Notes: generated by a model not told the origin, from the letters alone. A stretch of 64,000 bases of DNA from Agromyces sp. ISL-38 (GCF_018613935.1 NZ_JAGGPF010000009.1:1-64000), one strand, 5' to 3'. Positions 52,410 through 61,335 are shown, counted from the first letter of the stretch. A program made the numbers and translations.

Positions 52410-53771
52410 CTACTTCTCCACATACTCGTACCCGTAGGCGCCGTACGAATCCGGGCCTCGAGTCGGGAGCATGTTCACTACCAGTCCCAGCACCTTGGCA
52501 TCGATGTTCTCGAGTCCCCCCAAGGCGTGTGAGAGCTGGGTCGTACGTGTGAGCCCGACGGCGCACACCACAAGTGCGCCATCGGTGACCTTGCTGAGCA
52601 CGGCGGCGTCGGTCACCGGCAGCAGCGGTGGCGCGTCGATGATGATCTGCTCGAACTCGCCGCGGAGCGTTTCGAGGAGCTCGGCCATCGAATCCGACCC
52701 GAGCAGCTCGCTCGGGTTCGGCGGTCGCGAGCCCGACGGAAGCACGAACAGACGCCCCTCTTCACCCCAGGGCTGGAGCGTCTCGGTGAGCGTCGCGCGG
52801 CCGACGAGCACGTCGCTGAGCCCAACGCCGCCCTCGACGGCCATGTACTCGGCGACCTTCGGGCGCCGAAGGTCGGCGTCGATGAGCAGCGTCGACTTGC
52901 CGGCATCCGCGAGTGCGATCGCGAGATTCGCCGCGATCGTCGACTTGCCCTCTGAAGCAAGCGACGAGGTGACGACGAGCGCTCGGCTCCTGGCGCCGAA
53001 GTCGATGAACTGCAGGCTCGTTCGAAGCGACCTGAATGCCTCTGCTCGGGGACTGCGCGGCCCCGCGTGCACGGTGAGCGGCTGCTTCGCGGCGGTCGGA
53101 TCGAAGAGGAAGCCTGCGAGGACGGGATGCTTGGTCGTGGCTGTGACATCGCGCTCGCTGTGCACACGGGTATCGAGTGCCTGGCGCGCGAAGGCGAATG
53201 CGAGGCCGGCGATGAGCCCGAGCACCCCGCCGACGACCATGAAGAGGGGGATCGACGGCGACGTCGGGCTGTGCGGCTCCATCGCTCGCTTGACCACCGT
53301 GAGGTTCACGAGGGCACTGTCATCGCCGACCTGCTCCTCGAGATCGTCGATGACGACGTCGCGCAAGTGATGCGCCACCGAGTTGCTGATCTCGGCCGCC
53401 TCTTCAGCAGTCTCGCTGGAGGCGACGATCTCGATGAGCACCGTGTCGGGGATGACTCGCGCGCTGATCGCGCCGGCGAGCGCCTCGGCGCTTGTGTCGA
53501 GGTTGAGTTCCTCGATCACGCGGTCGAGCACCAAGGGGTCGGTCGTCACTTCGACATACGACTGCATTCGCGCTTGCGTGTAGCTCGAACCCTGGAATGC
53601 CTCGACCGCCGAGCCGACGGACTGCGTCGAGACGAAGATGCGGGTCGTGGCCTGGTAGATCGGGGTGGCGGTGAAGGCGAGCACCGCTGCGACCGCGAGC
53701 CCCAGCGCCGTCAAGATGACAACGCTCAGCCAACGTCGTCGCAACGTGTCGACGAAATCCCGCAACTCCAC
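52410..53771 (-). CDS. Chain-length determinant fused to BY-kinase (Wzc/CpsCD-like)
   Basis: 453 aa. Wzz domain with helices about 14-36 and 177-198, then a kinase domain with intact Walker A (SSLASEGKSTIAANLA, Lys present), Walker A' LLIDADLRRPKV and Walker B IIIDAPP, and a C-terminal tail with four Tyr (SYGAYGYEY). Autophosphorylating tyrosine kinase that controls polymer length and export. GTG 53771 is favoured because GGAAGGGG is 8 bases upstream; GTG 53780 is in frame but touches that site. Partner phosphatase is the next gene upstream. Confidence 0.94.
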   Translation of the reverse strand: MELRDFVDTLRRRWLSVVILTALGLAVAAVLAFTATPIYQATTRIFVSTQSVGSAVEAFQGSSYTQARMQSYVEVTTDPLVLDRVIEELNLDTSAEALAGAISARVIPDTVLIEIVASSETAEEAAEISNSVAHHLRDVVIDDLEEQVGDDSALVNLTVVKRAMEPHSPTSPSIPLFMVVGGVLGLIAGLAFAFARQALDTRVHSERDVTATTKHPVLAGFLFDPTAAKQPLTVHAGPRSPRAEAFRSLRTSLQFIDFGARSRALVVTSSLASEGKSTIAANLAIALADAGKSTLLIDADLRRPKVAEYMAVEGGVGLSDVLVGRATLTETLQPWGEEGRLFVLPSGSRPPNPSELLGSDSMAELLETLRGEFEQIIIDAPPLLPVTDAAVLSKVTDGALVVCAVGLTRTTQLSHALGGLENIDAKVLGLVVNMLPTRGPDSYGAYGYEYVEK

Positions 53772-53897
53772 AGACCGCACCCCTTCCGCCCACGAGGCAG
53801 CTCATTCCGCGCCGACAGCACTCATCGGCACGAACAGGCGCCGTCCCCCCAGCGTTTGCTGCGGTCACCTTCGATCGCCGTCTTCGGCAATCTGCGA

Positions 53898-53920
53898 ACG
53901 GCCGCTCAGAGAGCGGCCGT
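53898..53920 (-). terminator. Stem-loop after the phosphatase gene
   Basis: Perfect 10-bp repeat ACGGCCGCTC / GAGCGGCCGT with a 3-nt loop, 40 bp past the phosphatase stop on the minus strand. The rest of the 188-bp gap to the kinase start has a CCCC TGA GGGG mini-palindrome at 53947-53957 and no gene. Confidence 0.65.
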
Positions 53921-53959
53921 CCCGTGTCTGACTCGTAGTGTATCCGCCCCTGAGGGGTG

Positions 53960-54682
53960 TCAGCGACCCGCGAGTTCGGTCAGCGCGTTCACGATGTCAT
54001 CAACCGACTTCGAGATCGTGTCGGCCACTGCCGTGTAGACATCTGCCTTCCTGCGATAGGGATCGGCGATATCAAAGGCCTTGGCGTCGGACGGCGGCGG
54101 AACCATTCCGCGCCGACGGCTCGCACGAGTGCTCGTCAGCCGAAGGAAGGTAGCGACATCGGGTGCCTCGAACTGGGGGGTCGAAGCGTCGACGGGCAAT
54201 GCCCGGAACGAGTCGACGACGCGAGCGTACTCCACGAGCGTGAACGCCTTCGTGACGAGTCTCGGAGCGAGCTTCACTGCAGCCCTGCGGTGCTCGCGCG
54301 TCATGCCGATCACGAGATCGACGTCTTCGAGCAGCTCGGCGGTCAGCGCCGTCGTCGTGTGCAGCACGGGCGGGGCACCGAGTCGCCGCAACTGGTCGGC
54401 GACCTCGGCCGGCTGCTCGAGCGCGGCATCCGTCGCGGTACCGGCGCTGCGCACGGCGAAGGGCTTCGACTCGGCCCAGAGCGCGTCGTCGCCTGAGGCA
54501 CCCTTGGGCCACGACGAGCGAATCGCGCGTTCGAGACGATCGCCGAGCAGGACCTCGGCCATGGGCGAACGGCAGATGTTCCCGGTGCACACGAAGAGCA
54601 CGACGAACGGCGCGATACCGACGCTCGAGGGGGATTCGGATCGGTCGAGTCGGGGCTCGAACGCGAGGTGCTGCGAGGACAT
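53960..54682 (-). CDS. Low-molecular-weight protein tyrosine phosphatase (Wzb-like)
   Basis: 240 aa, longer than the usual 150-170. P-loop FVCTGNICRSPMAE with Cys32 and Arg38, and the late general-acid DP in DIADPYRRK. About 30 extra residues precede the P-loop and inserts follow it. Dephosphorylates the Tyr tail of the adjacent BY-kinase, by family analogy. Own promoter, divergent from gmd. Confidence 0.9.
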   Translation of the reverse strand: MSSQHLAFEPRLDRSESPSSVGIAPFVVLFVCTGNICRSPMAEVLLGDRLERAIRSSWPKGASGDDALWAESKPFAVRSAGTATDAALEQPAEVADQLRRLGAPPVLHTTTALTAELLEDVDLVIGMTREHRRAAVKLAPRLVTKAFTLVEYARVVDSFRALPVDASTPQFEAPDVATFLRLTSTRASRRRGMVPPPSDAKAFDIADPYRRKADVYTAVADTISKSVDDIVNALTELAGR

Positions 54683-54735
54683 GGGTTACACAATAGGCCA
54701 CGCGCGACCCACGTTCGCGGGTGATTCTCACTGCA

Positions 54736-54765
54736 GACGATACGGAGGCTTTCCTCCGTATCGTC
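54736..54765. promoter_or_regulatory. Perfect 13-bp palindromic hairpin between divergent genes
   Basis: GACGATACGGAGG (54736-54748), loop CTTT, CCTCCGTATCGTC (54753-54765). It lies between the divergent phosphatase and gmd genes, where no transcript needs to end, and has no T-tract. Operator or gmd leader element is more likely than a terminator. Confidence 0.6.
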
Positions 54766-54886
54766 TCATCGCGCGGCACTGACTAGGAAGCGCATGCCCG
54801 CACCCTGCATACTGTCCGTACAATCAAACACCCACACGTCAATGCCGACAGGGTCACGGGGAACCAACCACAGCAAGCGGGGAGCG

Positions 54887-55888
54887 ATGGCAGGCGAACG
54901 CAAGGCACTTCTGACGGGAATCACGGGGCAAGACGGCGGCCACCTTGCCGAGTTGCTGCACGAAGAGGGGTACGAGGTCTTCGGAATCATCCGCGGGCAG
55001 AACAACCCGCGACGTGAAACGATCTCGCGCGAACTGCCCTACGTGCGTCTGATCGAGGGCGACCTCACCGATCCCACGTCCATCGTGCGGGCGGTCGAGG
55101 CGTCACAGCCCGACGAGCTCTACAATCTCGCGGCGATCAGCCACGTCGGCTATTCGTTCAAGAACCCGACGCTGACCGCCTCGGTCACCGGTATGGGCGT
55201 GCTCAACGTGCTCGAGGCGGTGCGCGTCACGGGCCTTGCAGGAACCACGAAGGTCTACCAGGCGTCGACGTCGGAGATGTTCGGCGGCCTCGACTACAAC
55301 CGCCCCGGCGCCGGCTACAACGAGGACTCGCTGTTCCACCCGCGCAGCCCTTACGGCGTCGCCAAGCTCTACGGCCACTGGATCGCGAAGAACTATCGCG
55401 AGAGCTACGGCATGTTCGTCGCGTGCGGCATCCTCTTCAACCACGAGGGCGAGAAACGCGGCCTCGAGTTCGTCACGCGCAAGATCACCAACGCCGTCGC
55501 GCGAATCAGCCTCGGGTTGCAGGAGACGATCGAACTCGGCGACCTCTGGCCGAAGCGCGACTGGGGCTACGCCGGCGACTTCGTGCGCGGCATGTGGCTG
55601 ATGCTGCAGCACGAGGTGCCCGACGACTTCGTGCTCGCGACCGGCGAGACGCATTCGATCGAGGAGTTCCTCACCCTCGCCTTCGCTGAGATCGGCATCG
55701 ACGACTGGCGGCCGTACGTCGTGCAGAACCCTGAATTCATGCGGCCCGCCGAGGTCGACATCCTGCTCGGCGACCCCACCAAGGCGGAGCGAGAGCTCGG
55801 ATGGACGCGCGAGGTCGACTTCCCGGGCCTCGTCTCACGCATGGTGGCGCACGACCTCAGCCTGCAATCGTCTGCCGTTCGGGTATGA
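54887..55888 (+). CDS. gmd: GDP-mannose 4,6-dehydratase
   Basis: 333 aa extended SDR. NADP site LLTGITGQDGGHL, catalytic STSEMFG, SPYGVAKLYGHW (YxxxK), and RKITNAVARI, GDLWPKRDWGYAGDFV typical of Gmd. Converts GDP-mannose to GDP-4-keto-6-deoxymannose. ATG 54887 follows GGGGAG by 4 bases; the open frame to 54794 has no ribosome site. Overlaps the reductase gene (ATGA). Confidence 0.95.
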   Translation: MAGERKALLTGITGQDGGHLAELLHEEGYEVFGIIRGQNNPRRETISRELPYVRLIEGDLTDPTSIVRAVEASQPDELYNLAAISHVGYSFKNPTLTASVTGMGVLNVLEAVRVTGLAGTTKVYQASTSEMFGGLDYNRPGAGYNEDSLFHPRSPYGVAKLYGHWIAKNYRESYGMFVACGILFNHEGEKRGLEFVTRKITNAVARISLGLQETIELGDLWPKRDWGYAGDFVRGMWLMLQHEVPDDFVLATGETHSIEEFLTLAFAEIGIDDWRPYVVQNPEFMRPAEVDILLGDPTKAERELGWTREVDFPGLVSRMVAHDLSLQSSAVRV

Positions 55889-56832
55889 CGAGGTCGACCT
55901 CAGGAAGCCCGACACTCAGGATCACGATCACCGGAGCCGACGGCTTCGTGGGCCGGCATCTGGCTCGCGCCGCGACCGCCGCCGGCCACCATGTCATCGG
56001 CATCGGCCACAGGCCGCTGGACGATCCCACGCTCGACGGTTCGCTCGACGAATCGCACGTGGCCGATCTTCGCGAGGGATGGCCTGACGACGCACTCGGC
56101 GACGTCGTCGTGCACCTCGCCGGCCGCGCCGCAGTCGGGCCGTCCTTCGACGACCCGCAGGGCTATATCTGCGACAACAGCGCGATGGTGACGAGCCTCG
56201 GCGAGGCCATCCTGAAGCGCCCCCGCGACGAATGGCCCCGAGTCGTGCTCGCGAGCACGGGTGCGGTCTACGACGCGAGCGGTGAGGCGACCCCGCGCAC
56301 GGAGCAGTCGCCCATCAGGCATGCGTCGCCGTACGTGGTCAGCAAGCTCCTCGTCGAGAGCCAGCTGCTCTACTATCGCGAGCGCAGCATGGATTGCGTG
56401 ATCGTGCGCCCGTTCAATCACATCGGGCCCGGGCAGGCGGGCGGATTCCTCGTGCCCGACCTCACCGAAGCGCTCGCTGCCCTTCCGGCCGATGAGCCGC
56501 TCCTGATCGGCGATCTCGACACCCAACGCGACTACACCGATGTGCGTGACGTCGTCGACGCCTACCTGCTGCTCGCAGCGGCTCCGACCACGTCAGAGGT
56601 CATCTACAACGTCGCGTCGGGTCGCTCGCGTGCCGGCATCGAGTTGCTCGGCTACATCTGCGAATCGCTCGGACGCTCCGTGCCGCGGCTCGAGATCGAT
56701 GAGCGCCGCATCCGTGCCACCGATGCTCGAGTCATCGTGGGGTCGGCCCACCGGCTCCGTGACGAGTTCGGCTGGGAGCCCAAGATTCCGATCCGCCGAT
56801 CGGTCGAGGAGTTCGTCGCGTCACGTCGGTGA
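55885..56832 (+). CDS. rmd: NAD-dependent epimerase/dehydratase, probable GDP-6-deoxy-D-mannose reductase
   Basis: 315 aa SDR: TGADGFVGRHLA, LASTGAVYD, SPYVVSKLLVE (YxxxK), RPFNHIGPGQ and RDYTDVRDVVDAYLLL. The last block and the gmd coupling match Rmd, which makes GDP-D-rhamnose. A GDP-fucose synthase or a 4-ketoreductase of other stereochemistry cannot be excluded. Convergent with the DUF4012 gene (24 bp apart). Confidence 0.85.
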   Translation: MTRSTSGSPTLRITITGADGFVGRHLARAATAAGHHVIGIGHRPLDDPTLDGSLDESHVADLREGWPDDALGDVVVHLAGRAAVGPSFDDPQGYICDNSAMVTSLGEAILKRPRDEWPRVVLASTGAVYDASGEATPRTEQSPIRHASPYVVSKLLVESQLLYYRERSMDCVIVRPFNHIGPGQAGGFLVPDLTEALAALPADEPLLIGDLDTQRDYTDVRDVVDAYLLLAAAPTTSEVIYNVASGRSRAGIELLGYICESLGRSVPRLEIDERRIRATDARVIVGSAHRLRDEFGWEPKIPIRRSVEEFVASRR

Positions 56833-56856
56833 CGGCACGGCCGCACGAGCAGGCGA

Positions 56857-58635
56857 TCACCCGCACGGGGCATCCTGCAACGTGACGGTCATCGGGTTGA
56901 TCATCGGCGTGCTGCGCACGATCGTCGGACCGTACGCCTTCTCCCCCGGCACGCCGGCGAAGGTCGCTCGCACGACGCCCGCCTGGCCGCGCACGAGGTC
57001 GATCGTGAACTTCACCGCGGGCCGGCCGAGATCGTCGACGATCGGCCCCGTCGCGGTGGCCGTTCCCGCTTCCAGCACGGCCGCCTCGACGACAGAGCCC
57101 CCGACCGGACCGTAGGCGAACACCTCGGTGCGGTTGAAGTCGTACAGCTCTCCCTCTACGAACACCGGAAGCTCGATGCCCGGCGGGAAGTCGAACCAGA
57201 TCCTGGTCTCGACGGTGTAGCCCGGCGCAGCGGCGTCGCACGTGTTCGTGGTCACCACGGTCTCTGCATGGAGATAGAAGTCGGCCTTCGACGACGAGCG
57301 GTCGCGGAAGTACACGCCGAGCACCGTCTCGGGGTCGTTCGACGTCGGCAGGGTGCCCTGCAGCCGTGTTCCGGCGGTGAGCGCATCCGTCTCAGGGTCG
57401 GAGCTCCAGACCATGAGGCTGCCGTATTCGGCCGCGCGACTGAGCGCGTCGGCCATCGCCCAGAGATCGTAGTCGGCGGCCATCACCCGGGTGAAGACCG
57501 CGTCAGCGGCCCGCTGGAAGAAGTCGTCGGCCTCGGTCCGGCCGTCGTACAGGAAGTACGCCTGGTTCAGCAGCAGGCTCACCGCATTGCCGGAATCGAG
57601 CACCTCTCCTGACGACACGGTCACGGGTCCGGTCACCTCGAGGATCATCGCGAGCGCGATCGGGTCGAGCGAGATGATGCCGTCGGGCCGGATGCCGCGG
57701 ATCCGCTGCCACTGCGCGCCGAGGATCGCCGCCGCGGTGGGGAGATCGGGCCGGCTGAATGCCCCATTGATGTGAGCCGTCAGGATGTCGTCGTAGAGCA
57801 GACGCGCGCTCTCGTCGACGGCGACGTCGGCCGGCACGCCCTGGGGGAAGTCGTAGCTCGTCACGTGTTCGACGACCGTGACGCTCCCGTTGTCGACGCT
57901 GAGCAGTGTCTGCGCGGCAGGCCCGCCACCGAGCGCCGCCAGTTCCGCGTTGTTGAGGAATGCCAGGACGATGGTCGCCGGTCCGTCGACACCGAGCAAG
58001 GCACTCAGTCCCGCGACCCCGGCCCCCGCCTGGTCGAGCAGGTCCGTCATTTCGCCGAGCATGTCCTCGTACTGTGCAACGGCCTCGCCGACGGGTACCA
58101 GCGTGAGCTCGGTGTTCACGCCGGCGAGCGCCGTCGAGGCATCCGACACGTTCCGTTTCGCCGCGTCGAGGATGTCTCGTGCGGCCGAGATCGGTGCCGT
58201 GTCGAACACACCGGTGACAGGGTCGCGGATGAGCGTGAACGAGCTCACGAACTCGACTGCCGGCGACACGACCTGGCGCGAGAACCCGTCGACACTCTCG
58301 GCGACGATGCGCACGGCGCGGAGGTTCTCGCCGAGCACCGGCACGGACTCGCCTGCGCGCCACAGCGGACTCTCGGTGTGCTCGACGGCACGGGCGGTCG
58401 ACTCCTCGAGGTCGTCGGCGAGCCGAGGCAGACTCTCGGTGTCGCGTTCAGCCGCCGCGACCTGGAGCCGGGCGGCGCCGGCCTGCGCGTCCTGGAGGTC
58501 GTCGCGCACGGCGAACGCCTCGAAGGCGAGCACGGCGCCGCAAGCAGCCAGCCCGAGAAGCACGGCGCCGATCGAGGTCGGCACCCAGAAGCGTGCGGTG
58601 CGGAACCATGGACGTCGGGTACGGCAGCGGTTCAT
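56857..58635 (-). CDS. DUF4012 domain protein (tandem copy 2)
   Basis: 592 aa. N-terminal membrane helix (about 15-40), long coiled region, core with AFLNNAELAALGG, PDGIISLDPIALAMILEVTG, and a beta-rich C-terminal domain with TNTCDAAAP and a CG terminus. The Arg that follows NNAEL in copy 1 is Ala. Nearly parallel along its whole length to copy 3, so a recent tandem duplication. Own promoter-like box upstream. Function unknown; possible wall-linking role. Confidence 0.86.
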   Translation of the reverse strand: MNRCRTRRPWFRTARFWVPTSIGAVLLGLAACGAVLAFEAFAVRDDLQDAQAGAARLQVAAAERDTESLPRLADDLEESTARAVEHTESPLWRAGESVPVLGENLRAVRIVAESVDGFSRQVVSPAVEFVSSFTLIRDPVTGVFDTAPISAARDILDAAKRNVSDASTALAGVNTELTLVPVGEAVAQYEDMLGEMTDLLDQAGAGVAGLSALLGVDGPATIVLAFLNNAELAALGGGPAAQTLLSVDNGSVTVVEHVTSYDFPQGVPADVAVDESARLLYDDILTAHINGAFSRPDLPTAAAILGAQWQRIRGIRPDGIISLDPIALAMILEVTGPVTVSSGEVLDSGNAVSLLLNQAYFLYDGRTEADDFFQRAADAVFTRVMAADYDLWAMADALSRAAEYGSLMVWSSDPETDALTAGTRLQGTLPTSNDPETVLGVYFRDRSSSKADFYLHAETVVTTNTCDAAAPGYTVETRIWFDFPPGIELPVFVEGELYDFNRTEVFAYGPVGGSVVEAAVLEAGTATATGPIVDDLGRPAVKFTIDLVRGQAGVVRATFAGVPGEKAYGPTIVRSTPMINPMTVTLQDAPCG

Positions 58636-58647
58636 GCGCTCTCGCCC

Positions 58648-58661
58648 ACCCTAACCCCGGC
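58648..58661 (-). promoter_or_regulatory. Upstream box shared by DUF4012 copies 2 and 3
   Basis: On the minus strand GCCGGGGTTAGGGT, containing TAGGGT (TANNNT) 12 bp before the start ATG. The same 14-mer with one change lies before copy 3, so each copy likely has its own promoter. Confidence 0.5.
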
Positions 58662-58712
58662 ACCAGGCAGAGCATGAGGGGGTTGATTACCGCATTGGGT
58701 CGGGGGCGGGAA

Positions 58713-60488
58713 TCACCCGCACGGGGCATCCTGCATCGTGATCGCGATCGGGTTGATCATCGGGCTGCTGCGCACGAGGGTCGGCCCGTACTCCCCCGGA
58801 ACGCCCGCGAAGGTCGATCGCACGACGCCCGTCTGCCCCCGCACGAGGTCGACCGTGTACTTCACCGCGGGCCTGCCGAGATCGTCGACGATCGGCCCCG
58901 TCGCGGTCGCGGTTCCCGCTTCCAGCACGGCCGCGTTGCTGACGGATGCACCGACCGGACCGTACGCGAACACCTCGGTGCGGTAGAAGTCGAAGAACTC
59001 GCCTTCGACGAAGTCGGGAAGCTCGATGCCCGGCGGGAAGTCGAACCAGATCCTGGTCTCGACGGTGTAGGTCGGCGCATCGGCGTCGCACAAGTTCGTG
59101 GTCACGACCGTATCGGCGTGAAGGTAGAAGTCGACCTTCGACGACGAACGGTCGCGGAAGTACACGCCGAGCACCGTCTCGGGGTCGTTCGTCGTCGGCA
59201 GGGTGCCCTGCAGCCGCGTTCCGGTGGTGAACGCCTCAGTCTCGGCGTCGGCGCTCCACATCATGAGGCTGCCGTAATCTGCCGCGTGCACGAGCGCGTC
59301 GGCCATCGCCCAGACGTCGTAGTCGGCGGCCATCACCCGATCGAAGACCGCAGAGGTAGCTCGCTCGAAGAAGTCGTCGGCCTCGGTGTGGCCGTCGTAT
59401 CGGAGGTACGACTCGTTCAGCAGCATGCTGACCGCGTTTCCCGAGTCGAGCACCTCTCCGGAGGAGACCGTCACCGGGCCGGTCGCCTGGAGGATCATCG
59501 CGAGCGCGATCGGGTCGACCGAGATGACGCCGTCGAGCTGGACGCCGCGGATCCGCTGCCACTGCGCGTCGAGGATCTTCGCGGCCGTCGGGAGGTCGGG
59601 CCGGCTGAAGGACGCGTTGATGTTGGACGTCAGGATCTCGTCGTACAACATGCGCGCGCTCTCGTCGACCTCGACCGGGGCCGGTGTGCCCTCGGCGAAG
59701 TCCCAGCTCGACACCTGCTCGACGACCTCGACACGGCCGCTGTCGACCGTGAGCAGCAACTGCGCGGCCGGCCCGCCGCCGAGGGGTGCCAGTTCCGCGT
59801 TGTTGAGGAACGCCAGGACGATCGTCTCCGGCCCGTTGATGCCGAGCAGAGCACCGAGCGCACTGATTCCCGCCTGCGACTGGTCGAGCATGCGCCCCAT
59901 GTCGCCGAGCACGCCCGCGTACTCGTCGACCGCCTCACCGACCGGCTGCAGCGTGAGATCGGTGTTCACGCTGTCGAGCTCGGAAGCGGCATCCGACACA
60001 TTCTGCTTCGCCGCGGCGAGGATGTCTCGTGCAGCGGAGACCGGCGAGGTGTCGAACGCGCCGGTCGCAGGGTCGCGGGTGAGCGTGAATGAGCTCGCGA
60101 GCTCGATTGCCGGCGACACGAGCTCGCGTGATAGACCGTCGACGCTCTCGGCGACGAACCTCACTCCACGCAGGTTCTCGCCGAGCACGGGCACGAACTC
60201 GCCGGCGCGCCACAGCGGACTCTCGGTGCGCTCGACGGCGCGGGTGGCCGAGTCCGCGAGTTCGTCGCCGAGTTCGGGAAGGCTGGCCATGTCGCGCTGC
60301 CCGGCGGCCACCTGCAGCTGCGTCACTGTTGCCCGCGCGTCTTCGATGTCGCCCCGCACGGAGTACGCGTCGAGGGCGAGCACGGTGCCGAAGATGAGCA
60401 CTGCGAGCAGTGTCGCACCGAGAGCCGTCGGTATCCAGAAGCGTGCGGTGCGGAAGCGCGATGGACGTGGTCTGCGGCGGCGGTTCAT
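58713..60488 (-). CDS. DUF4012 domain protein (tandem copy 3)
   Basis: 591 aa. Same organisation as copy 2 (AFLNNAELAPLGG, LDGVISVDPIALAMILQATG, TNLCDADAP, DAPCG end). Differences are scattered, with most in the N-terminal coiled region. One N-terminal membrane helix. Each of the two has an unpaired Cys in the C-terminal domain plus one at the very end, which could form a disulfide outside the cell. Confidence 0.86.
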   Translation of the reverse strand: MNRRRRPRPSRFRTARFWIPTALGATLLAVLIFGTVLALDAYSVRGDIEDARATVTQLQVAAGQRDMASLPELGDELADSATRAVERTESPLWRAGEFVPVLGENLRGVRFVAESVDGLSRELVSPAIELASSFTLTRDPATGAFDTSPVSAARDILAAAKQNVSDAASELDSVNTDLTLQPVGEAVDEYAGVLGDMGRMLDQSQAGISALGALLGINGPETIVLAFLNNAELAPLGGGPAAQLLLTVDSGRVEVVEQVSSWDFAEGTPAPVEVDESARMLYDEILTSNINASFSRPDLPTAAKILDAQWQRIRGVQLDGVISVDPIALAMILQATGPVTVSSGEVLDSGNAVSMLLNESYLRYDGHTEADDFFERATSAVFDRVMAADYDVWAMADALVHAADYGSLMMWSADAETEAFTTGTRLQGTLPTTNDPETVLGVYFRDRSSSKVDFYLHADTVVTTNLCDADAPTYTVETRIWFDFPPGIELPDFVEGEFFDFYRTEVFAYGPVGASVSNAAVLEAGTATATGPIVDDLGRPAVKYTVDLVRGQTGVVRSTFAGVPGEYGPTLVRSSPMINPIAITMQDAPCG

Positions 60489-60497
60489 ACTCTCCTC

Positions 60498-60511
60498 ACC
60501 CTAACCTCGGC
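60498..60511 (-). promoter_or_regulatory. Upstream box of DUF4012 copy 3
   Basis: GCCGAGGTTAGGGT on the minus strand; TAGGGT lies 9 bp before ATG 60488. Differs by one base from the box at 58648-58661. Confidence 0.5.
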
Positions 60512-60576
60512 GACGGACTGCTCTCGTTGGATCGGCCCATCACAAGGCCCTGTGGCCCCCGAATTGGGGCGGCGAG

Positions 60577-61335
60577 CTACGCCGCCCTGGCTTCGACGAG
60601 CTCGTCGATGACGTCGACGGTGGCCTCCCACCCGTCGACCGCGATGCACGCGACGCCGAGCAACTTCACCGGGTAGTCGTTGCCGGCCGGGTCGAGCCGG
60701 TCGCCGATGAAGAGCATGTCGGAGAGCGGCACTGCGGTCGCTTCGGCGAGCTTTCGCATGCCGTAGGCCTTGTCGACGCCGCGTCTCGTGATGTCGATCG
60801 ACGTCGATCCGCCCGAGCGCACCTCGAGGTCGGGCAGGTCGATCGCGACGGCAGCACGCAGCGTCGACTTCTTCTCGCCACTTGGGTCCCATGCGGCCTT
60901 CGCGTCGACGGGCGCGGTCTGGCCGAGAGCCGAGAACGTGACTTGCGATCCCCGGTCTTCGAGGATCGGGCCCCAGGTCTGCGTCTCCCAGTACCCGAGT
61001 GCCCGTGCGTGGCCCTCGACCGAGGTGAGCGCGCGGGTCTTCTCGTCGTCGGTCAGCGTCTCGGCGTACTGCTCGCGCCACTCGCCGCCCACGTATCGCA
61101 GATACTGGGTGCCGCACGTCGGCATGAGGTGCAGGCGCTCGAAGCGCACGGATGCCGCGTCGCCGAGCCGATCGAGCACTTGGGCACTGAACTGCCCGAA
61201 GTGGCCACCCGAGATGATGCATACGTCGGCGACGTCGAGCAATCTGGTGAGGGCGTCGACCATGGCGGGTTCGAGCGGTGATTTCGACGGCGCAAGGGTG
61301 TCGTCGAGATCGAAGGCGATGAGTCGAGGGGTCAC
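60577..61335 (-). CDS. HAD-family phosphomannomutase-like protein
   Basis: 252 aa HAD-IIB fold. DxDxT as FDLDDTLAPSK, IISGGHFGQF, CGTQYLRY, a substrate-loop SQVTFSALGQ, GGSTSIDITRRGVDKAYGM (as GG-x-SxDVxPxGWDK in eukaryotic-type PMM) and FIGDRLDPAGND. Probably interconverts mannose 6- and 1-phosphate, feeding GDP-mannose to Gmd; a sugar phosphatase is the alternative. GTG start overlaps the upstream stop (GTGA). Confidence 0.82.
   Translation of the reverse strand: MTPRLIAFDLDDTLAPSKSPLEPAMVDALTRLLDVADVCIISGGHFGQFSAQVLDRLGDAASVRFERLHLMPTCGTQYLRYVGGEWREQYAETLTDDEKTRALTSVEGHARALGYWETQTWGPILEDRGSQVTFSALGQTAPVDAKAAWDPSGEKKSTLRAAVAIDLPDLEVRSGGSTSIDITRRGVDKAYGMRKLAEATAVPLSDMLFIGDRLDPAGNDYPVKLLGVACIAVDGWEATVDVIDELVEARAA

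Noticed and set aside
54736-54765. Hairpin as a rho-independent terminator
   Set aside because: Both flanking genes start rather than end here and there is no T-tract on either strand; kept as a regulatory element.
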